Shown here one piece after another: positions 7,398 to 14,135 of a DNA stretch of 21,096 bases. The notes beneath the pieces were generated by a model. That model was not told the origin of the DNA. It did no database searches and saw only the letters and a program-made list of their open reading frames with translations. How positions within the stretch are numbered: the first letter of the stretch is position 1; every line of letters begins with the position of its first letter. The stretch is from the IMG/VR virus record IMGVR_UViG_3300037838_000122, positions 1 to 21,096 of that record, one strand, 5' to 3'. Made by a program: the position numbers and the translations under genes. Origin of the DNA: a virus.

Positions 7398-7994
7398 CTG
7401 GTCCTCCTTGATGGTTGAAACTGTGTAGACCGAAGCCTCCACAGTTGATGTCTCATTTGAAAGAGACACCGCATGTGTATTCTCATCTGCCCCAAGAGCT
7501 GTGAATGTCACTTCTCTGAGCCAGGATTTCCGGAATATATGCCCTGGACCGTCCAGGGTGTTTCCGTTTACTTCTGCTGTTTTGCCTTCTGGCACTTTTT
7601 CGATGCTATCTGGTGGGATGTAGATCGAGGCTTGCCAGGGGAATCCTTCACGAGCCATCGCCAGAACTTCTCTGCCGTCCTCAGTGGTCTCAGTGAAGAA
7701 CCCTTCTGCAACTAATCCCTCAGGGGTCTTCTCAATCTTGTCTGTGAATCCAACCACCCTGCCTGGATCGTGATCTCTTAGTGCCGGTTTTCGTTGCCGA
7801 CCTATGCGGATTCCATCCATATCGATTGCGAAATTCTGCCAGAATGCGTGTTTCTCAATCACCCCTCCTGAGTTGGCTACCATCCGGAATCTTGGCTTGT
7901 CTCCTTCTGGCTCTGCCATTTCAAACCGGAACATATCCCCACCATCGCTCAACCGCAGTGCTTCAGTGGGGATGGTAATCTCTTCTTGCTTCAT
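6954..7994 (-). CDS. Prohead protease-scaffold fusion
   Basis: A 346-residue protein with two parts. Residues 30-180 resemble a phage prohead maturation protease: 'ALRDHDPGRVVGFTDKIEKTPEGLVAEGFFTET' (candidate catalytic His75) and 'REGFPWQASIYIPP' (candidate Ser123), then 'SWLREVTFTALGADENTHAV', the usual end of the U35/HK97-protease-like core. Residues 200-346 are acidic, helical and low in aromatic residues, as in scaffolds. The protease would process scaffold and capsid inside the prohead. It overlaps the portal stop by four bases (ATGA). The catalytic assignments are read from position in motifs, not from an alignment. Confidence 0.75.
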   Translation of the reverse strand: MKQEEITIPTEALRLSDGGDMFRFEMAEPEGDKPRFRMVANSGGVIEKHAFWQNFAIDMDGIRIGRQRKPALRDHDPGRVVGFTDKIEKTPEGLVAEGFFTETTEDGREVLAMAREGFPWQASIYIPPDSIEKVPEGKTAEVNGNTLDGPGHIFRKSWLREVTFTALGADENTHAVSLSNETSTVEASVYTVSTIKEDQMSDNLEPVDLEPEITEEAIPTKSDVELAVEKERGRISQILSAKCTGQDELAKNLIESGVSLEEAQGALLSDVKSRMEDRLSTIITESPAPAGMEVEVEETPMNDEDRWLAEFQNDKNIQGEFGESKFYINYKKGISGGSIKPSDGRI

Positions 7995-9532
7995 GGAGTC
8001 TCCTCAACTGTTGGGATGCCGAATTCCGCTTCCATTTCCTGAATCTTCCTCTTCTCGATGGCTCTCTGTTCCAGCAGGTCAGACCAATCCCTTCCCTGAC
8101 TAGCTGCCTCCTCTGCCAGCGTTGAAACTCCCAAATTGATGGCAGCCTCGCTTGCCTGGGCCTCTTTCAAGGGGTCCACCCATGCCCACCCTGGAGGAAT
8201 CCATCTGGTCTTGGTCAACTCCATCCTGGATTGATCGAAATCCACAAACGGAATCTCACCCTTTAGCCATGCTTCCTCGATGAGCATTTCATAGATTGGT
8301 TGGCAAAATCTCGAGCAGAGGTACTGCTGATGCCGTTTGAACATCCTTCTGGATTCCAGAAGAGCTGCCCTGGCACTGGAGTAGTTGGTTTTGGAAAAAT
8401 CATTTGTAACCAACTCGAGGGGGAGACCCAGAGAAGCACCGATGGCTCTCAGGTGCCGCTCGACAAATGGATCAAATGTGTTCCCCACATTGGTTGGATT
8501 TCCGAATTGGACAGTCTCACCAGGGGAGAGGTACTCAACCATCCCCGGTTCAATCTCATTGATCCGCTGGCCAGATCGAGTGGCATCCGCTCTCTGGAGT
8601 GCCGCTGAGTACGGATCGTCCTTCTGAATAAACATACTGAAACAACAGCTCACTCGCTCTTTTATCAGACTGGCTTCAAGAAAGCTGGACAGATCCCGGA
8701 AGGTTGCCAGTGCTGGACTGAGCATCGGTTCTCCCCGAGTTTGTCCAGGTCTCCTTCTGTTCATCAGATGGATGATATTCGGTCTCCCATTTGGAGCCTT
8801 GGATGAATATCTCCTCCACTTTCTCTTGCTGCTTCTCTCGTAGATTCCATCGCCTGGGTGACTGACCCTGATCCAATATGCGATGGGTTGTCCACGCTTC
8901 CCCAGCTCGATACCACTCCTGAGGTTGGTTCTTCCGTTTGGATGATCGATGTTGTTCTTGCTCTCACATCGATCAGCTTCGATCACTTCCAACGCCAACC
9001 CGTAAGGTCTCCCAGGATCCTGCACCATCGTTGGAATGATGAATACTTCACCATTGGTGAGCATCTGTTTTTGGATCAGAGCCTGAATCCCATAGAAGTC
9101 TTCCTGGTCAGTAGCATCGGCAAAGGCTACCCACTTGGACCAAACCTTCTCACAGGCTGATCTGACCTCTTCTGCTTGATCTCTCGTAAGCCCTAGACCT
9201 TCAGCATTGGCTAGGCTCTGAGGCTTGATCCCATTCCCGATGACATTATCAACAAAGGACTGGGAGATGCTCGCAGCATGAGGATCATTCCGGATCAGGT
9301 CTCTGGATCGTTCTCTCAGGGTGTCTAACTCTGGGAGCAGATCTGCATCTGCACTGCCTGGTGAGACGCTCCAATTGCTTCTGGGTCGATTGCTCGATGC
9401 TCCCTTGTATGAGGAGAATCGGTCTGAAGAGCTGACCGCATCCCTTGCAAGTCTTCTCCTCAATGCTCTCAGTGGTGAGAAGACCCCGATGGTGTTGTCG
9501 ACCAGGTTGGAGATGGTAGATGAGAGATTCAT
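7991..9532 (-). CDS. Portal protein, lambda gpB family
   Basis: A 513-residue dodecameric portal through which DNA enters and leaves the head. Family marks include 'ELDTLRERSRDLIRNDPHAASISQSFVDNVIGNGIKPQS' (about 68-106), the pattern of lambda-type portals (phage_portal_2), then 'IEADRCESK', 'GIELGKRGQPIAYWI' and 'VSHPGDG', 'IIHLMNRRRPGQTRGEPMLSPALATFRDLSSFLEASLIKER' (about 250-290) and 'PGMVEYLSPGETVQFGNP', 'LGLPLELVTNDFSKTNYSSARAALLESRRMFKR'. The length is normal for the family (about 500-530). The ATG overlaps the gpW stop by four bases, and the stop overlaps the protease start. Confidence 0.92.
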   Translation of the reverse strand: MNLSSTISNLVDNTIGVFSPLRALRRRLARDAVSSSDRFSSYKGASSNRPRSNWSVSPGSADADLLPELDTLRERSRDLIRNDPHAASISQSFVDNVIGNGIKPQSLANAEGLGLTRDQAEEVRSACEKVWSKWVAFADATDQEDFYGIQALIQKQMLTNGEVFIIPTMVQDPGRPYGLALEVIEADRCESKNNIDHPNGRTNLRSGIELGKRGQPIAYWIRVSHPGDGIYERSSKRKWRRYSSKAPNGRPNIIHLMNRRRPGQTRGEPMLSPALATFRDLSSFLEASLIKERVSCCFSMFIQKDDPYSAALQRADATRSGQRINEIEPGMVEYLSPGETVQFGNPTNVGNTFDPFVERHLRAIGASLGLPLELVTNDFSKTNYSSARAALLESRRMFKRHQQYLCSRFCQPIYEMLIEEAWLKGEIPFVDFDQSRMELTKTRWIPPGWAWVDPLKEAQASEAAINLGVSTLAEEAASQGRDWSDLLEQRAIEKRKIQEMEAEFGIPTVEETP

Positions 9533-9777
9533 AGTCCAGAACTCATATCAGTAGAGACTCCAGCTCCTGGGGAATCGAAATCCACATAGTTCCTGGAACC
9601 ACCACCACCAGCTGCCTTCTGCTTCAGGAGATCTTTTCGCAGTTCGATCAGCTCAGAGAGTTTGTACCTGGCAACAGATCTGCCATTGATCTCATATTCT
9701 CGAACCGCTCCACCTGTGATGATGGAGTCGATAGCATCGTCCAGTTGTTGGATTCTGGTCTCAATTGCTGTTGCCAT
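9529..9777 (-). CDS. Head-tail joining protein, gpW-like
   Basis: An 82-residue protein in the lambda W position, between terminase and portal. 'RIQQLDDAIDSIITGGAVREYEINGRSVARYKLSELIELRKDLLKQ' matches the small gpW/gp6-type family: an N-terminal helix, a beta hairpin carrying the 'G.avr.ye.nGRsv.Y' pattern, then a second helix. The Gly-rich C-terminus (KAAGGGGSRN) is probably disordered. gpW joins the filled head to the tail at the portal. The 3' end overlaps the portal start (ATGA). Confidence 0.85.
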   Translation of the reverse strand: MATAIETRIQQLDDAIDSIITGGAVREYEINGRSVARYKLSELIELRKDLLKQKAAGGGGSRNYVDFDSPGAGVSTDMSSGL

Positions 9778-9823
9778 GTACAGAGATGACTCTCTTCCCT
9801 GGAGGTTTTACAGGCAAAGGTCA

Positions 9824-10015
9824 TCAGTTTGGACTTTCAGCCTCGATGGATCTGAACTTCAGTTCACAGTCCCTGCACTGGTGATATCTCAGCCTCCCCT
9901 TTTTCCCGTAGGCTCGCTGGTTCCCAGAGTGGCATTCTGGACATCTGACCGGCAAGAAATGCACTGTGGGTCTGTAGTCATCTCCTCGAGCATTACTTCC
10001 ACTGATCCAGCTCAT
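9824..10015 (-). CDS. Small zinc ribbon protein
   Basis: A 63-residue protein starting MSWISGSNARGDDY. I take the ATG at 10013-10015 because it overlaps the terminase stop (ATGA); the longer open frame upstream lies inside terminase and is not credible. Residues 25-58 form a two-knuckle zinc ribbon: CPEC at 25-28 and CRDC at 47-50, separated by a basic stretch (GKKGRLRYHQ), with 'LKF' after it. This is the typical 'C..C....r.Gk.g.lRy.C..C...F' DNA-binding ribbon of transposase-linked and phage Ogr-like regulators. It may bind DNA at packaging or regulate late genes. No close named family is recognised. Confidence 0.7.
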   Translation of the reverse strand: MSWISGSNARGDDYRPTVHFLPVRCPECHSGNQRAYGKKGRLRYHQCRDCELKFRSIEAESPN

Positions 10016-11997
10016 TTCAACCACCCCCCTTCCCTCTTGTTTGATCTCGATTCCCCTGTCACCCAGCTTCCCCCTTGTGCCCTGGACCGATGCTGCCTGT
10101 CTGATATCACTGGAGATGTTGGATCGTGAACTGGAGAAGGCTCCTGGATCTCCTCCTTTAGTGTGTAGACCGCAATCATGTCTGCTGCTGCCATGGCGTA
10201 GACCTCGCAATCCAACCAGTGGTTTGGGCCTCCACCTGGCTTGGGAACCCATGCAGACTTGCTCAGGCCCGTCTTCCTGTCCCTCTTCAGCACCTTATGC
10301 TCTGAGGTTACCTGCCTCAGATACTCTTCATGAGGATCCCTGTGAATCCTCCAGGCTCCTGGTTGCTCATCAGAGGTATTCTGGAGCCTGACCAGCTTAT
10401 CCTTGAAGTGGGATGTATCGACATGCCAGAGCCTGATCGACCCCTTAAACGGAGTCCCTGAGAAGTCCCTGTCAATCTTGACTGCTCGTATTGGAACCCC
10501 GCTGATGGTTGCTTGACCCTTGATCGGTCTTGCGAGTTCCATCCACTCCCTGCAAGTGGTGTAGACCTCATCTGTCCTGTATCCAGAGTCAATGCAGGTC
10601 AGTCTGATCCTGTGCTTGGTCCCATCTTCTCCTGGGAAGGTGTTCTGGAAGAGGTGCCGCACGAGACCCTCCCAGGATTCAATCCTTCCAGCCTCGACCA
10701 ACCAGCTCCGCTCCCCGATCCCCCAGGCTCTGATGGAGTAGTAGAAGACATCCTGCTGGACATCCACTCCAGCTGTGAGAACCACTGCCCCCTTGGGAAC
10801 TGTTCCTCGATCATAGGATGCAGCTCTGGCAGCAATCGCCTCTGGACTGATCTTCTCAGCGACATCCTCCCAGATGTGACCAAGCCAACCATTCACAAAC
10901 CCGAGGAGAGCTGGAACATTATCCTTGGCTGCAAGGAACTTGGCTGCAACCTCTGAGAAGGTCAGCCAGGGAGAGTACAGAGCATTGAGCCTGAACCCTC
11001 GATGGGTTGTCGATTTCACACCCTGGACAGTTCCATCCGCTTCAACCTGCAAACCTTCTGGAACCCACACCCCTTGCTTGAGCATTCTTGGTTTGTCCTG
11101 GTCGGTAATCTCAGCCTCGCAGTGGATGCATTCATAATGTGCAAGCCTGTGATCTTTGATCCTCACAGGATCCCGCTCATCCTCTGGCCACTTGATCGAC
11201 CTGAACTCCATGACCTGAAACTGGAGACACTTTGGGCAAGGGACATGGTAGAGACTTCGATCCGACTTCTGGTACTCGCTCCAGATATATCCTTCTCGAT
11301 CTGTTGGAGTGCTGCACAAAATGATTTTCCGGTTGTGGAATGTTCGAGTTCTCTCCACTGCCAGGGTGATGGGGTCAGCTTCTCTCCCTGAAAATGCTGG
11401 ATACTTATCGACCTCATCGCAGAACAAATACCGGATGGGTCTCGACGCTAGATCCGCTGGAGAGCTGGCACCGGCAAAGTAGAGCATCGAACCTGCGAAC
11501 CTGATTTCCTTTTTCTTGTTGTCTGTTTTCCGCTCGCTCAAATGTCTTGCCAACCTGGGTGAAGACTCGAGCATCGGTCTCACTCTGCGAGTGGACATCG
11601 AGACTGTATCTTCTTCTCTTGGCATGACCATCAGGATTGGTCCAGGGTCTTGATCGATTGCGTACCCAAGACAGTTGAGGATGGTTTCTGTTTTGCCCAC
11701 CTGGGTAGAGCTGCAAATCGTGATCTGTTCCACCATAGGATCTGAAAACGAATTCATGATCCCTGCCAGGTATGGAGTTCTATCCGTGGTCCATTTCCCA
11801 CTCTCTGCTGATGTCAGATTCGACAATAGGCGATGCTTGTCGCTCCACTCTGAGACTGTGAGATCTTCTGGTGGTGCCCAGGCAATTCGTTCTCGCTCTG
11901 TCCATTGGACTGTGATGCTTGCTGTGACCCTTCCAGAGTTCCCCTTTTTTTGGCGTACCCGCAGAATACCCGAATAGTGCCCGAATTCACACAGCAA
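10012..11997 (-). CDS. Terminase large subunit, GpA family
   Basis: The ATP-driven motor and nuclease that cuts and packages phage DNA. Counting from the TTG at 11997 (661 residues): 'WAPPEDLTVSEWSDKH' (about 39-54), the N-terminal tryptophan motif of GpA; Walker-A-like SSTQVGKT (96-103); Walker-B-like FCDEVD (192-197); a zinc-binding pair CPKC/CIHC (254-257, 290-293); then the nuclease part with GVDVQQD (Asp412), CIDSGYRTDEVY (Asp470) and NHWLDCEVYAMAAADM (Asp596). The length fits lambda gpA (641). The start is unsure: the frame is open to 12234 across the divergent gene, no ATG or GTG lies close before the W motif, and no good ribosome site is seen. Confidence 0.9.
   Translation of the reverse strand: MLCEFGHYSGILRVRQKKGNSGRVTASITVQWTERERIAWAPPEDLTVSEWSDKHRLLSNLTSAESGKWTTDRTPYLAGIMNSFSDPMVEQITICSSTQVGKTETILNCLGYAIDQDPGPILMVMPREEDTVSMSTRRVRPMLESSPRLARHLSERKTDNKKKEIRFAGSMLYFAGASSPADLASRPIRYLFCDEVDKYPAFSGREADPITLAVERTRTFHNRKIILCSTPTDREGYIWSEYQKSDRSLYHVPCPKCLQFQVMEFRSIKWPEDERDPVRIKDHRLAHYECIHCEAEITDQDKPRMLKQGVWVPEGLQVEADGTVQGVKSTTHRGFRLNALYSPWLTFSEVAAKFLAAKDNVPALLGFVNGWLGHIWEDVAEKISPEAIAARAASYDRGTVPKGAVVLTAGVDVQQDVFYYSIRAWGIGERSWLVEAGRIESWEGLVRHLFQNTFPGEDGTKHRIRLTCIDSGYRTDEVYTTCREWMELARPIKGQATISGVPIRAVKIDRDFSGTPFKGSIRLWHVDTSHFKDKLVRLQNTSDEQPGAWRIHRDPHEEYLRQVTSEHKVLKRDRKTGLSKSAWVPKPGGGPNHWLDCEVYAMAAADMIAVYTLKEEIQEPSPVHDPTSPVISDRQHRSRAQGGSWVTGESRSNKREGGWLK
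11953..11985. repeat. Three imperfect 11-bp direct repeats at the TerL 5' end
   Basis: GCGTACCCGCA, GAATACCCGAA and TAGTGCCCGAA abut with an 11-bp period. The core is (A/G)CCCG(A/C)A. They sit at or just inside the uncertain start of terminase, next to the divergent gap, so they could be an operator with sites on one DNA face, or only chance coding similarity. Confidence 0.4.
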
Positions 11998-12095
11998 ACA
12001 GGGGTGCAGAAACCCGGTGAATAGGTAGACTAATGGTTCCGGTTGCGGTATCTTTATTGGTGTTGGACATGGGGTCTGACAGAACTGGAGGAAAC
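11998..12095. promoter_or_regulatory. Divergent intergenic region between TerL and the plus-strand module
   Basis: About 98 bases separate the likely TerL start from the first plus-strand gene. Promoters for both the late minus-strand operon and the plus-strand module should lie here. I see no convincing sigma-70 -35/-10 pair in either direction, which would fit phage-specific or activated transcription. Only the ribosome site CTGGAGG (12085-12091) before the ATG at 12096 is clear. Confidence 0.4.
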
Positions 12096-12494
12096 ATGAA
12101 GGACAGAATCGAAAAGCAAACAGAAGAGGATCAGGAAATGGATGAGTACACCCAGCATGAGGTGATCTCTGAGATGAGTGAAGAGGAGAAGGTCGAGAAT
12201 GACATCGCTGGTTGGGGTGATACACCTGAGACAACCGACACTCATCTTGTATGGGTCTTCAATGAGAACTGTTTGATGTCCGGCAAGCCTTGGATGACCA
12301 ACCTGAAAACCAGCGACTCATGCCCCATGTTCGTTCTCAATGAATGGCGATTCTCTCCGGAGCAGTTGGGAGACCTTGAAGACACCTTCAAAGATATCTT
12401 TGGAGACGATTTTCCTGCTGGAGATGTCCACTACTTGACTGGAACCAGAGAAGAACTGGAAGCCAAGATCTATGGAGAAGGAGAACAGGCATGA
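12096..12494 (+). CDS. Acidic hypothetical protein, first gene of plus-strand module
   Basis: A 132-residue protein of unknown function. I choose the ATG at 12096 (MKDRIEKQTEEDQEM) over the ATG of an upstream extension because CTGGAGG sits five bases before it. The first 40 residues are strongly acidic and probably helical or disordered (EEDQEMDEYTQHEV, EMSEEEKVEND). Residues 50-132 look folded: 'HLVWVFNENCLM', 'CPMFVLNEWRFSPEQLGDLEDTFKDIFGDDFPAGDVHYLTG'. No membrane segment or signal peptide is seen. The end overlaps the next start by four bases (ATGA), so the two are coupled. High acidity and small size recall DNA-mimic or anti-defence proteins, but that is only a suggestion. Confidence 0.65.
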   Translation: MKDRIEKQTEEDQEMDEYTQHEVISEMSEEEKVENDIAGWGDTPETTDTHLVWVFNENCLMSGKPWMTNLKTSDSCPMFVLNEWRFSPEQLGDLEDTFKDIFGDDFPAGDVHYLTGTREELEAKIYGEGEQA

Positions 12495-12991
12495 ACAACA
12501 GCAAGATCTGTGGAGATTCATTCCAAGAGACTGGAGCGAATTTCTATGACTCCTTTTCCTTGGCTAAAGTCCTCAGAAGAGCCAATCCAAGTGGGTACAA
12601 ATTCCCCGGAAGTTGGGGAGAGAGGGGAGAAGATTTCCCTCCTCTTAGTTGTCCCCCACCGGAAGTCCTCTCCTTGGATTGGTCCAAGGTGGATGGCTTC
12701 CTCGATTATGGATATGCATGGCTCGACTCTGACACTGACCGCATCACCGCACCGGACCCCCACAGGGACCACCGGGAGATGCTCAGGAATGCCAATGCTG
12801 ATGAAGTGATGAAGGTGCTTGTTGCTCACCTGGTGGAGTCTGTCAGGCAAGAATCCAAGAACAGAGCAGACCCTGAACTGGATGAGATCACCCATATCCA
12901 TGAATGGCAATCAGAGTCAATTGAGAGAACAAAGAACTGGATTATAGCACTCTGCAATGGTGCAGAATTCCCGAAAGCAAAGAGGAAGTGA
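12491..12991 (+). CDS. Hypothetical protein
   Basis: A 166-residue soluble protein, not recognised. It starts MNNSKICGDSFQET with AAGGAG seven to eight bases upstream inside the previous gene. Features visible: a Pro/aromatic-rich middle (GYKFPGSWGERGEDFPPLSC, then LSLDWSKVDGFLDYGYAWLD), a His/Asp-rich turn (DPHRDHREML at about 89-98), and a helical C-terminus with HIHEWQSESIERTKNWIIAL before a basic end (PKAKRK). The C-terminal helix is amphipathic. It overlaps the following gene by one base (TGATG). No catalytic motif is evident. Confidence 0.65.
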   Translation: MNNSKICGDSFQETGANFYDSFSLAKVLRRANPSGYKFPGSWGERGEDFPPLSCPPPEVLSLDWSKVDGFLDYGYAWLDSDTDRITAPDPHRDHREMLRNANADEVMKVLVAHLVESVRQESKNRADPELDEITHIHEWQSESIERTKNWIIALCNGAEFPKAKRK

Positions 12992-13161
12992 TGGGCCTGT
13001 TTGGATTCCTCAAAGATCTCATCCTCTTCCTCTGGTATGGGGAGGATGACGACCTGGACCTTGACTGGATCCCTGAGTCTCAGGAGGAGGCTGAGATTCA
13101 GGAGGAGATGAGTGCTGACTGGACAGAAAGACAACTCAAGAAAGGGAGGAAAGTGCAATGA
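12991..13161 (+). CDS. Small acidic protein with hydrophobic N-terminus
   Basis: A 56-residue gene, shorter than usual gene-calling limits. It begins MGLFGFLKDLILFLWYGEDD, a hydrophobic or amphipathic helix of about 17 residues, followed by a very acidic stretch (DDDLDLDWIPESQEEAEIQEE) and a basic end (RQLKKGRKVQ). The start is supported by AGAGGA five bases upstream and by the TGATG junction with the preceding gene, and the end overlaps the next ATG (ATGA). The N-terminus could lie on the membrane. Function unknown. Confidence 0.55.
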   Translation: MGLFGFLKDLILFLWYGEDDDLDLDWIPESQEEAEIQEEMSADWTERQLKKGRKVQ

Positions 13162-13328
13162 GCAGATCAGATTGGTCAAAGGCAAAGAAACGCAAGAAGA
13201 AAGGGAAGAAGAACAATTCTCCCAAGGACAGTGCTGCACAACTGACCGCTGACATCGAACAAGATTTCCCGTATGAATCGGACAACATCGACAATAGCCA
13301 TCACCGTGATCTAGACACGGACATCTAA
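13158..13328 (+). CDS. Small lysine-rich/acidic bipartite protein
   Basis: A 56-residue protein with a strikingly charged N-terminus (SKAKKRKKKGKKNN at about residues 7-20) and an acidic C-terminal half (ADIEQDFPYESDNIDN, DLDTDI). GGGAGG lies eight bases before the ATG, and the ATGA overlap with the preceding gene argues that it is real. The basic tail would bind nucleic acid non-specifically, while the acidic half may bind a partner. No family is recognised. Confidence 0.55.
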   Translation: MSRSDWSKAKKRKKKGKKNNSPKDSAAQLTADIEQDFPYESDNIDNSHHRDLDTDI

Positions 13329-13347
13329 ACAGAGAGAGAGGTACATC

Positions 13348-13761
13348 ATGACGATCTTTTACTGGTTCCTGTTGAGACCTATAGCGGGACATTGTGGGGC
13401 ATCTGAGTCCCACCTCTTCTGTCCCTTGCAGATGCGAGACCACACTGATTGGTTGAAGAAGAATCGAGGTGTGGTGATCGAGCCGGAGATCTGGAAAGAT
13501 CTGGCGGAAGGCCAATCGACGGAAGCGATTCCCTACGGTGGAGGACACGAAGTAGTAATTACCCGGAAAATCCAGGTCAAGAGAGAAGTCACAATCTTAA
13601 GGACAGGAACGACCGTTGGAGGTGAGGAGAGAGCCACACAGGTGGAGGTCTACTGCGGGGCGTGCGGTGACCAATTCTATGCCAATGGTGGAGATGAAGG
13701 ATTCTCCGATGCGGACATCCGAGCCCTTGCTGCCAACGAGCAGGGGTTGTGTCGCTGCTAA
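13348..13761 (+). CDS. Hypothetical protein with C-terminal zinc-binding-like cysteines
   Basis: A 137-residue protein starting MTIFYWFLLRPIAGHCG, with GAGAGAGAGG about six bases before the ATG. The first 28 residues are hydrophobic and look unlike the rest; a second possible start is the Met in PLQMRDHTDWLKK. The body has a beta-rich part with 'EVVITRKIQVKREVTILRTGT', then 'VEVYCGACGDQFYANGG' and a terminal 'QGLCRC'. The CxxC plus CxC layout suggests a small structural zinc site joining the C-terminal strand. Function unknown; the neighbours are small unknowns of the same operon. Confidence 0.6.
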   Translation: MTIFYWFLLRPIAGHCGASESHLFCPLQMRDHTDWLKKNRGVVIEPEIWKDLAEGQSTEAIPYGGGHEVVITRKIQVKREVTILRTGTTVGGEERATQVEVYCGACGDQFYANGGDEGFSDADIRALAANEQGLCRC

Positions 13762-13869
13762 GTAAGATAGGAGGAGGGGGCACACTTGGCAAGAAACACC
13801 GGGAGGAGATGAGGAGATGCACGGAATCCTTCCAACTCTCGAATATGTTTGCTGGTGATAATTAAAGGT

Positions 13870-13900
13870 GGGGGGAGGGGAACTGGAGACCCCTCCCCCC
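13870..13900. repeat. G-run/C-run perfect hairpin
   Basis: GGGGGGAGGGG (13870-13880) and CCCCTCCCCCC (13890-13900) are a perfect 11-bp inverted repeat with a nine-base loop, in the 170-base gap between the fifth and sixth plus-strand genes. No U-run follows in either direction, so it is not a textbook terminator. It may stall or attenuate transcription before the helix-turn-helix gene, or fold as a G-rich structure. The remainder of 13762-13931 holds only reading frames under 20 codons. Confidence 0.65.
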
Positions 13901-13931
13901 CTGCTCAAATGGAAGGAGATCAAATCCTACA

Positions 13932-14135
13932 ATGCAAACGATTGGAGCAACAGTGGAATTCATTTCAACACCGGAAGCAGCAGCACTCCTCAGCCTGACC
14001 GACAGAAGGGTCACCCAGCTGTGTAAGAATGGAACCTTTGGAACCAAGATCGGGGGGAGGTGGTTGATCACCAGGAACCAGGTCAAGAAGTATCAGAAGA
14101 AGAGGAAGGCTCCTGGTCGTCCTCCAAAGAAGTAG
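13932..14135 (+). CDS. Excisionase-type HTH protein with AT-hook-like tail
   Basis: A 67-residue DNA-binding protein. Residues 9-54 (EFISTPEAAALLSLTDRRVTQLCKNGTFGTKIGGRWLITRNQVKKY) match the winged helix-turn-helix of the excisionase/MerR-like HTH_17 group: 'eaA.lL.vs.rrV..l...G.....iGgrWlI....v'. The tail KKRKAPGRPPKK contains a GRP core flanked by basic residues, as in an AT-hook that grips the minor groove of AT-rich DNA. It could be a recombination directionality factor or a repressor/activator of the divergent promoters. No integrase lies in the window. GGAAGGAG lies upstream (13911-13918), rather far from the ATG. The 3' end overlaps the convergent HNH gene by 53 bases. Confidence 0.75.
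   Translation: MQTIGATVEFISTPEAAALLSLTDRRVTQLCKNGTFGTKIGGRWLITRNQVKKYQKKRKAPGRPPKK

Noticed and set aside
10016-10252. Long version of the zinc ribbon gene starting at 10252
   Set aside because: The extra part lies inside the terminase gene in another frame and is basic/Gly low complexity. The ATGA start gives a sensible product.
11998-12234. N-terminal extension of terminase to a TTG at 12234
   Set aside because: The extension overlaps the well-supported start of the divergent gene, is Pro/Cys/His-rich and does not look like a GpA N-terminus.
12826-13548. 240-residue minus-strand open frame across the plus-strand module
   Set aside because: Cys/Ser/Leu-rich low-complexity translation, no ribosome site, and it lies antisense to four plus-strand genes with good starts and overlaps.
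13808-13864. 18-codon frame in the gap before the HTH gene
   Set aside because: Very short, with no recognisable feature and no support beyond nearby purine runs.
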